IMG/VR virus record: IMGVR_UViG_3300044984_002141
Coordinates: 1-55,390 of that record
Source of the DNA: a virus
Reading direction: 5' to 3' (one strand)
Length of the DNA: 55,390 nt
Each line of letters opens with the position of its first letter. The stretch's first letter is position 1. This document shows positions 50,026 to 55,390 of the stretch, one piece after another. Under the pieces are notes generated by a model, which had not been told where the DNA came from, made no database searches, and saw only the letters and a program-made list of their open reading frames with translations. The translations under genes were made by a program, and so were the position numbers.

Positions 50026-51515
50026 TGTATACAGTATATAAACATTTATCAATATACTTAGCATTTGATGATTTAAAGTACTTTTCAGTATATGAAGATG
50101 GTATGAGTGGGCCACCAATAAATGTAGATTGGAATGGAGCAGTTGCTCCAACTCGACCTAGGGTAGCCGCGGTTAGGGCAAATGCTGCATTAGGTATTGA
50201 TGCAGCACCAGCTATTCCCGCAATAACTTATTACGATACGGTTGATGGGTTAGCTCCTACAACACCGTTAACAGTCGAAGATTACTTGATTCACACTGGA
50301 ATGACGGTAAGTTCTTTATCCCGCACAACGTATAATTATAAAGCTGCTGGTGCATCTACTAGACCGTACCCACCAAGGGTAAATAATATATTAGTAGATT
50401 TAAAAGATATTATTACTGGCGGTGGTGCAGCATCATACATGAATGATGGTAGTAATTCAGAATCAACTTCAACCGGATACACTGGCGGCTGGACTCATGT
50501 GAACACTACTATTGTTAATAGTTATTATTATCGAATGGTGTTGACATCGGGTGATAATAAGTATGCAACATTATCAGCAGATTCATCTGGGACTAACATA
50601 GTGTTAAACTTATATGGTGGTGATCCAGATGGTGCAGGCATACCTATAACAATATCGTACTCGTTTCCAATAAAAGGTGCAATGCCGGTAATTGGCCCAA
50701 CACCTAGAGCTTACGTGCACGGTAGTTTATTTTTTATTAGTATGTCTCCTAATCATTTATGTATGTTTACTCGAGATATTACAAAAAACCCATATTATTA
50801 CTCAGGGCTTATTTTTTCAAACTTTACACCTAACTACTCATGGTTAACAAGTAAAGGTGTTCACCCGTTCTGCGCATTTACATTTAATTCAAACGGGTTA
50901 ACTAATCTGTCTAATATGTCCGCGTACTCATCAAACAGGTTAAATCCACCGAGTACAACATTATCGATTGGTGCAGGCGCGCAGTACACATTAGTAATGC
51001 CGTCTGGTTCAAACACTCATGCGATACTAAAACAAAATGGTGGTACTATATTTCGATACAAAGGCGGTGGTAGCCCAACCGTAACACCGCTGTTGGTTAA
51101 GGCTTTAGAAGGTCAGTGGAATACAGATATTCTAACCTCGGCTGGTCCATCAAATATTTCAACCACCACACCTATTACATTTACAGATAACGGTTCTTCT
51201 TCACCAAATTATTTCTTAAATCCTATTAATGGTTACCCGTATTCATACAGCGCATCTTATTCGGTATACAGTTTATCGCAGCGAGCAGTTACGTATAGTA
51301 CTAACGGTCAAAGATCTATTATATTAATTCCAATCGGTATAGTGCATTCACAATCAGGTACACAAGGAAATTTATCAGAAAAATGTAATATATACTTAAT
51401 ATCAGGCCATGTGGATGATGCACTTGCATGGACAAATAATCCATTAGCTATGTTTGATTGTGATAATGGTAGCTGGTATCTTAGAGTGGGTTCATTTGCA
51501 ATAGGTATGGATTAA
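50025..51515 (+). CDS. Virion appendage protein, array D member 6
   Basis: 496 residues. It starts MYTVYKHLSIYLAFDDLK. An Ala/Pro-rich insert (about 45-75) precedes the common body. The central signature is HGSLFFISMSPNHLCMFTRD, followed by SGLIFSNFTPNYSW and HPFCAFTFNSNG. The C-terminal SEKCNIYLISG matches member 5. It is the last and largest array D gene, coupled by TAATG to member 5 and followed 1 base later by the 22-residue repeat protein. Confidence 0.55.
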   Translation: MYTVYKHLSIYLAFDDLKYFSVYEDGMSGPPINVDWNGAVAPTRPRVAAVRANAALGIDAAPAIPAITYYDTVDGLAPTTPLTVEDYLIHTGMTVSSLSRTTYNYKAAGASTRPYPPRVNNILVDLKDIITGGGAASYMNDGSNSESTSTGYTGGWTHVNTTIVNSYYYRMVLTSGDNKYATLSADSSGTNIVLNLYGGDPDGAGIPITISYSFPIKGAMPVIGPTPRAYVHGSLFFISMSPNHLCMFTRDITKNPYYYSGLIFSNFTPNYSWLTSKGVHPFCAFTFNSNGLTNLSNMSAYSSNRLNPPSTTLSIGAGAQYTLVMPSGSNTHAILKQNGGTIFRYKGGGSPTVTPLLVKALEGQWNTDILTSAGPSNISTTTPITFTDNGSSSPNYFLNPINGYPYSYSASYSVYSLSQRAVTYSTNGQRSIILIPIGIVHSQSGTQGNLSEKCNIYLISGHVDDALAWTNNPLAMFDCDNGSWYLRVGSFAIGMD

Positions 51516-51516
51516 T

Positions 51517-52935
51517 ATGGCCGAAAGTTTTATTTACAATGTCCCTCCTACCAGTGTAGTTCAAGTTACTGGTGAGTGGGTCGATCGTGCACCAGATATT
51601 AAAACAAAGTATCTTGGAATAGGTTTTGTTGAACCGGTTGAAGTCGATGGTGTTATTGCAAACATGTCTGCAGCTAAGCTAGGAATTGCAATAAGTAACG
51701 ATTTTAGTGAAAGTAATAAACTTGCAACAAATAAACAACAACATTTGGGTGGTGGTAATGTCGTTGATTTTAACGATTCTGATATACGGGGGTTTGCTCA
51801 AGTACTGTACCTTGGTATCGGTGTGGTAGCTACTCCACCAGAAGTTAGTTTCTTAGCGTATAACACTCAACGGTGGTTAGGTATAGCAAACAGTACTACT
51901 AACAGTGATGTTGATACACAGGCGTATAACGTGCAGCGCTATCTAGGAGCTAGTAATGTATTAGCCTTATCGGATAGAGATATACCGGTTAAAGGTATTG
52001 AGACTACTTTAGGTATTGGTTGCGTTAGTACATTTAGTGATAATGATTACACAGCATGGAGTGGTAAGTATCCAAGATGGATGGGACGTGCACACGCCCC
52101 AAAAACAACCGAGCGAGATATCTTTACTATGCCACCGGGTGATGTTAATTTAGGTGCAAGTGTATTAATATTACCGGTTGAGCCAGATGTTATTTCATTA
52201 TCGCGCGATTCAGCATCATTAGGTATTGCAAACTACTTAGCATTCAATGAGTATGATTTGTTTGGATTAAGTAACAATATTACAGATGAAGGAGCAATAC
52301 TTAATTCATTTGGTGGTGCAAATATTGAACCGCCAAATGATCCTGATTTACTTGCAATTGGACCTGGGCGAGATGGTAAATATGGACCATTCTTAAGATT
52401 TAAGTGTGATAGTGATAGCATTAACATATTAACTCCGGTAGTAATCCCGAGTAACTGGTTGTTTAGTAATCTTAGTTCATTTAGAAGAATACTTGCACCT
52501 AAAAATAATAGACGTGCAGCAACGACATTAGATTTATTGAATAATGCAAACACTAGAAATGATCCAAATCACCCTGCGTTAGAAACCCCAAGGTTGTTGA
52601 CGCATTTAATATTTGATCCAATTACAAAACCAGCTGTAAGCACATATTATTTAACGTACATATTAGATATTGCAGTTGCACCTACACCTCAGAAGGATCC
52701 ACTCGACTTCCAGATACCTGAAGAATATAGAACAGATAGTACCTTTGAATATTATTCTACTGATCCATCAAATACATGGACGATTCATCATCAGCTAGGT
52801 TATATACCTAGGGTTGTTGTTTTTGTTAATGATGTAGTTTATTCAGACCCACGAATGGTTATTACGCAGTTTAGTGAGAATACGACTATTATTCAATTCC
52901 CAGGTAAAGTATCGGGTATTGCTAGATTATCCTAG
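51517..52935 (+). CDS. Composite fibre-like protein with 22-residue LGIA repeats
   Basis: 472 residues in three parts. Residues about 30-270 are ten or eleven tandem repeats of about 22 residues with the core (R/Y)(Y/W)LGIAN...SDxD, for example RWLGIANSTTNSDVD and RYLGASNVLALSDRD. A regular beta-solenoid is likely. Residues about 300-390 contain the third array C module (RLLTHLIFDPITKPAVSTYY) with DWLF-like NWLFSNLSSF before it. The last 60 residues are the compact beta module (TWTIHHQLGYIPRVVVFVN, ending KVSGIARLS). It ends the fibre region, 15 bases before the convergent gene. Confidence 0.58.
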   Translation: MAESFIYNVPPTSVVQVTGEWVDRAPDIKTKYLGIGFVEPVEVDGVIANMSAAKLGIAISNDFSESNKLATNKQQHLGGGNVVDFNDSDIRGFAQVLYLGIGVVATPPEVSFLAYNTQRWLGIANSTTNSDVDTQAYNVQRYLGASNVLALSDRDIPVKGIETTLGIGCVSTFSDNDYTAWSGKYPRWMGRAHAPKTTERDIFTMPPGDVNLGASVLILPVEPDVISLSRDSASLGIANYLAFNEYDLFGLSNNITDEGAILNSFGGANIEPPNDPDLLAIGPGRDGKYGPFLRFKCDSDSINILTPVVIPSNWLFSNLSSFRRILAPKNNRRAATTLDLLNNANTRNDPNHPALETPRLLTHLIFDPITKPAVSTYYLTYILDIAVAPTPQKDPLDFQIPEEYRTDSTFEYYSTDPSNTWTIHHQLGYIPRVVVFVNDVVYSDPRMVITQFSENTTIIQFPGKVSGIARLS

Positions 52936-52950
52936 CAATACCCTGATGTA

Positions 52951-53397
52951 CTACTTGTTGGCTTTTGCAGCCGCGGCAGGTGATGCAGGTTTAGCTGCTG
53001 CATCAAAGCTTGGAGGTGGTGCTACTGGTGCAGCTTGTGCTGGTGGTGCTGCGATAGGAGCAGGTGGTGGCGCTTGACGTGGACCGCTTAATTTACCACT
53101 ACCATATGGTAGCACTTGACCACTAGTTGTTAGTTGTTTAGATAGTTGATTAAAATAACTTAGCGCGTTTGCACCATTACCTAACGTATTTTGTTCGAGC
53201 AATTGCCATAACTCAGTATACATTCCAGCGTTACGATTTGTAATAATAGCGTGTAAGCGTTGTTTATCAATATGATCTAACGATGAAAGTGGGATAAAAT
53301 AGATATCACCACTTTCAAATTTTTTCATGACTGCAACTTCAACTAACATTCCAGTACCGTCGATGTCCAACCACTCGATAAAACGATATTTACTCAT
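52951..53397 (-). CDS. Unknown protein with Pro/Ala-rich tail
   Basis: 148 residues. The N-terminal 100 residues appear folded (YRFIEWLDIDGTGMLVEVAV, GDIYFIPLSSLDHIDKQRLHAII, ALSYFNQLSKQL). The last 45 residues are Pro/Ala-rich (PPPAPIAAPPAQAAPVAPPP), a flexible tail. A late-promoter-like AATAAATA on the minus strand lies 36 bases upstream. It resembles conserved small proteins of marine T4-like phages in my memory, but no function can be given. Confidence 0.6.
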   Translation of the reverse strand: MSKYRFIEWLDIDGTGMLVEVAVMKKFESGDIYFIPLSSLDHIDKQRLHAIITNRNAGMYTELWQLLEQNTLGNGANALSYFNQLSKQLTTSGQVLPYGSGKLSGPRQAPPPAPIAAPPAQAAPVAPPPSFDAAAKPASPAAAAKANK

Positions 53398-53400
53398 TTA

Positions 53401-53451
53401 AAACTCCAATTATATTAAATTTTATATGTGCATATTTATTGGAGTTTTTTT
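53401..53451 (+). terminator. Possible rightward terminator with long loop
   Basis: AAACTCCAAT (53401-53410) pairs perfectly with ATTGGAGTTT (53438-53447). The 27-base loop itself contains ATATG/CATAT, and a T-run reaches 53451. It could end rightward late transcripts that read through the convergent gene at 52951-53397. The long loop and position beyond an antisense gene make it uncertain. Confidence 0.35.
53433..53440 (-). promoter_or_regulatory. Late-promoter-like site (AATAAATA)
   Basis: Seven of eight match on the minus strand, 36 bases before the ATG at 53397. The spacing agrees with the other late sites in the window. It overlaps the inverted repeat at 53401-53447. Confidence 0.5.
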
Positions 53452-53487
53452 CAGGGTGGAAATAAGTAGTTGATTAAAAAGCTATAG

Positions 53488-54468
53488 TTATCTAGAAGAT
53501 AGCATTGGAATATAACTATCTAGATACCGACTAACATTCTTTAGTTCGTTTTGACCTAAGAACTTCATAAATTTAAATTGATTAAAGGATTTCTGCTTAT
53601 TGAACTCACTATCAATAGTATCCCACATAAGCTCTTGTATATGTGCTGGTTGATGAGTTAAGTTCATAAGCAATTTATTCTCTGTAACGATATCACCCAC
53701 CAACATAACTCGCTCATCCATATGAATCCATTCAGTATTCATTAAGTTTGTATGAGTATAACCATCTTCAAATGCTTCTTGTATCTTTTTTGTTCTAATA
53801 CGTGGTAAGGCTGATTGCACATTATCTCCACGGTCACCACGAAGATACTTATGATACAGAAAGAAGTCAATTGATTCAATCTCATTATTTTCAATTGTAC
53901 GCTGTTTACCATTAGCAGGATCAATTAATATTACTCTATCATATCTAAGTAATTGTAACATATCCTTATCAGCACTAACAATAGCTACACTGTGATCATC
54001 AACTGTATACTTATTAGTAGATCTATTATCACCTGAGGAATCTTCACCACCGTATATTCTACATATACCCGCAATTAAATCATCAGCTTCTAACCCATCT
54101 GCAGCCAGACAAGTAATTCCAGTACAGTCTCTAATTAATTGTTCAAACTCTAATACAAATTGCTTAAAGTTATCATACATTACTTGTTCAGCTGGTTTCA
54201 TTTGCTGACGTCTATGACCTTTGTACAGTTTACGTGAGTAGCATTGTTCAGATTTTGTATATTCCGCCCGCCAATTTGCCCGATCAAAAACAAATGCCAT
54301 TCTAACAGGTTTTAAGCTATTATAGTATTTGTTTAATGTAGTTAAACTTGTATTATATGCTAACTTTCTAATAAGATCATGATCAGTTTCTCTGCTATGA
54401 ACATAAAACGTCTTATATAAAATGTTACTCATATCTAAAACTAAAATATTGCTCATATAACTACTCAT
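53488..54468 (-). CDS. rnh: RNase H / 5'-3' exonuclease, T4 Rnh (FEN-like) family
   Basis: About 326 residues. FEN-type active-site motifs are in order: ILVLDMSNILYKTFYV near the start, DGLEADDLIAGI, VSADKDMLQLL, and RGDRGDNVQSALPRIRTKKIQ (helix-hairpin-helix region). This family removes RNA primers during lagging-strand synthesis. The start is not settled: the ATG at 54468 gives an ATGAGTAG overlap with the upstream gene, the ATG at 54456 starts MSNILVLD, and a GTG lies at 54495. It is near the sliding-clamp-like gene, so this is a replication segment. Confidence 0.85.
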   Translation of the reverse strand: MSSYMSNILVLDMSNILYKTFYVHSRETDHDLIRKLAYNTSLTTLNKYYNSLKPVRMAFVFDRANWRAEYTKSEQCYSRKLYKGHRRQQMKPAEQVMYDNFKQFVLEFEQLIRDCTGITCLAADGLEADDLIAGICRIYGGEDSSGDNRSTNKYTVDDHSVAIVSADKDMLQLLRYDRVILIDPANGKQRTIENNEIESIDFFLYHKYLRGDRGDNVQSALPRIRTKKIQEAFEDGYTHTNLMNTEWIHMDERVMLVGDIVTENKLLMNLTHQPAHIQELMWDTIDSEFNKQKSFNQFKFMKFLGQNELKNVSRYLDSYIPMLSSR

Positions 54469-54715
54469 AATCACTGATATTGTTAGTTTTTTCACGAATA
54501 CGTTCGATCATATCCGAATACAACACTACTAAGTATTTTTGTATAACTAATTCATCAGTTGTACCACTATAACCTGACTCTTTTAGGTACTTAACAAACT
54601 CATCAGTCCAATTTAGTGCTAGTTCAATACCATGTTCTGGATGAATAGTATCACCAATTATGCTAATATATGGTTGTTTCTCTGGCTTTTTTTTAAAGAA
54701 TGAAAATAAACTCAT
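54461..54715 (-). CDS. Small unknown protein in the replication segment
   Basis: 84 residues, beginning MSLFSFFKKKPEKQ and ending in an acidic helix (SDMIERIREKTNNISDYE). A GGAG site lies close upstream of the ATG. It is wedged between the clamp-like gene (10 bases) and RNase H (overlap of 8 bases or more), suggesting co-translation and possibly a role in replication. No family is recognised. Confidence 0.55.
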   Translation of the reverse strand: MSLFSFFKKKPEKQPYISIIGDTIHPEHGIELALNWTDEFVKYLKESGYSGTTDELVIQKYLVVLYSDMIERIREKTNNISDYE

Positions 54716-54724
54716 ACGAACTCC

Positions 54725-55390
54725 TTATTTCTTGATTGGTATATATACATCAATATTACTGACTTGAATATGTAACATCCCGTTATTTGTAATATAAAAT
54801 TTATTATCAGTGCACTTGGTAAATGCTTGTATAATGGATTTTATATGATACACGTATGTAAAGTTAATATCATCATCACTAGTTAAATTAACCGCTACAG
54901 AGTCATCATACACGAGTTTATCGTTATTATCATCATAAATTTTATATGATACCCGATTATCATTACACATAATAGCTAACTCTTCAGCTTTCATAGCTGA
55001 CTTGCCCTTATTGATCATTCCTGCAAGATCTGCATCAATTGATATTTCATATAAATCAGCTACTTTAAGTTCTTTTGGAGCTGTAATGCCTTTGATTTTA
55101 GCACATCTATATTCAACATTTAATTTAGATGATTTAATGATCAGCATAGACGCATCCGCAAGTGGTCCGTCAGATATACAATCAATTGAATTTCCATTAC
55201 TTAATGCTAATCGATTTTGTAATATTTCAATACGATTAACTCCAACTGCTGCACAACCGATATCTATATCACACGGAGTGAATATTGCTGCAGATCTATC
55301 GTCGCTAATTCCTCTAATAATATGTGGTTCTATAATAAATTGCTCGATACCAAACATCTTTGCAATACTAGTTGCATTTAATATTGTACT
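54725..55390 (-). CDS. 45: Sliding-clamp-like protein (T4 gp45 type), 5' end cut off
   Basis: The frame stays open to the right edge, so the first ATG seen (55357) is probably internal. About 221 residues are visible; T4 gp45 has 228. The strand pattern (IIEPHIIRGISDDRSAAIF, SMLIIKSSKLNVEYRCAKI, ITAPKELKVADLYEISID, then YDDSVAVNLTS and FYITNNGMLHIQVSN) fits the two-domain clamp fold. In T4 the clamp tethers DNA polymerase and also activates late promoters. That fits the late-promoter motifs seen here. Identification is by fold pattern and neighbours and is moderate. Confidence 0.55.
   Translation of the reverse strand, partial: STILNATSIAKMFGIEQFIIEPHIIRGISDDRSAAIFTPCDIDIGCAAVGVNRIEILQNRLALSNGNSIDCISDGPLADASMLIIKSSKLNVEYRCAKIKGITAPKELKVADLYEISIDADLAGMINKGKSAMKAEELAIMCNDNRVSYKIYDDNNDKLVYDDSVAVNLTSDDDINFTYVYHIKSIIQAFTKCTDNKFYITNNGMLHIQVSNIDVYIPIKK

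Noticed and set aside
7740-52935. Diversity-generating retroelement driving fibre variation
   Set aside because: No reverse transcriptase gene or template/variable repeat pair is visible, though one could lie outside the window.
1-55390. CRISPR array
   Set aside because: No regularly spaced identical repeats; the repetition present is protein-level paralogy in fibre genes.

Overview
The window looks like part of a large, AT-rich, T4-like contractile-tailed phage (myovirus), probably from an aquatic bacterium. The phage assignment rests on T4-type head-completion, small and large terminase, RNase H and sliding-clamp-like genes, on T4-late-type TATAAATA promoters, and on long runs of virion fibre genes packed with ATGA/TAATG overlaps. 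No host, integrase, tRNA or replication origin can be read from the window.

Layout. Bases 1-6138 (+) carry a tail-tube-like protein (cut by the left edge), the gp4-like head-completion protein, the small terminase, and a large terminase broken into three separate genes. The breaks are two split inteins. In each, a short N-half ends one gene, an HNH endonuclease gene follows, and the C-half begins the next gene. Two trans-splicing reactions would be needed to make a terminase of about 522 residues. Bases 6188-15474 (+) hold a papain-like/Ig-like virion protein and six tandem fibre paralogs sharing an N-terminal GQLW module. Bases 15464-25004 form a mixed-strand accessory block. It has queC with an adjacent class II glutamine amidotransferase, folE and queE (7-deazaguanine synthesis, probably for DNA modification), a TraR/DksA-type zinc finger, a DnaE-like fragment, a SleB-type cell-wall hydrolase, a dUTPase/dCTP-deaminase-like protein and several unknown genes. 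Bases 25025-52935 (+) encode an eight-repeat INT_rpt-like protein, three large tail/baseplate proteins and about fifteen more fibre-type genes in several paralogous families. Bases 52951-55390 (-) carry an unknown Pro/Ala-tailed protein, RNase H, a small unknown protein and a sliding-clamp-like gene cut by the right edge.

Expression. Nine sites matching TATAAATA in 7 or 8 of 8 positions lie mostly 25-45 bases upstream of structural or unknown genes, on both strands. In contrast, queC and queE have near-perfect sigma-70-type promoters (TTGATA or TTGACT, 17 bases, TATAAT). This suggests early synthesis of modified nucleotide and late synthesis of virion parts. Two intrinsic terminators are clear and a third is possible.

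Main discovery candidate: a terminase large subunit assembled from three polypeptides by two atypical split inteins, with the first break directly before the Walker B acidic pair and an HNH gene nested inside each intein.
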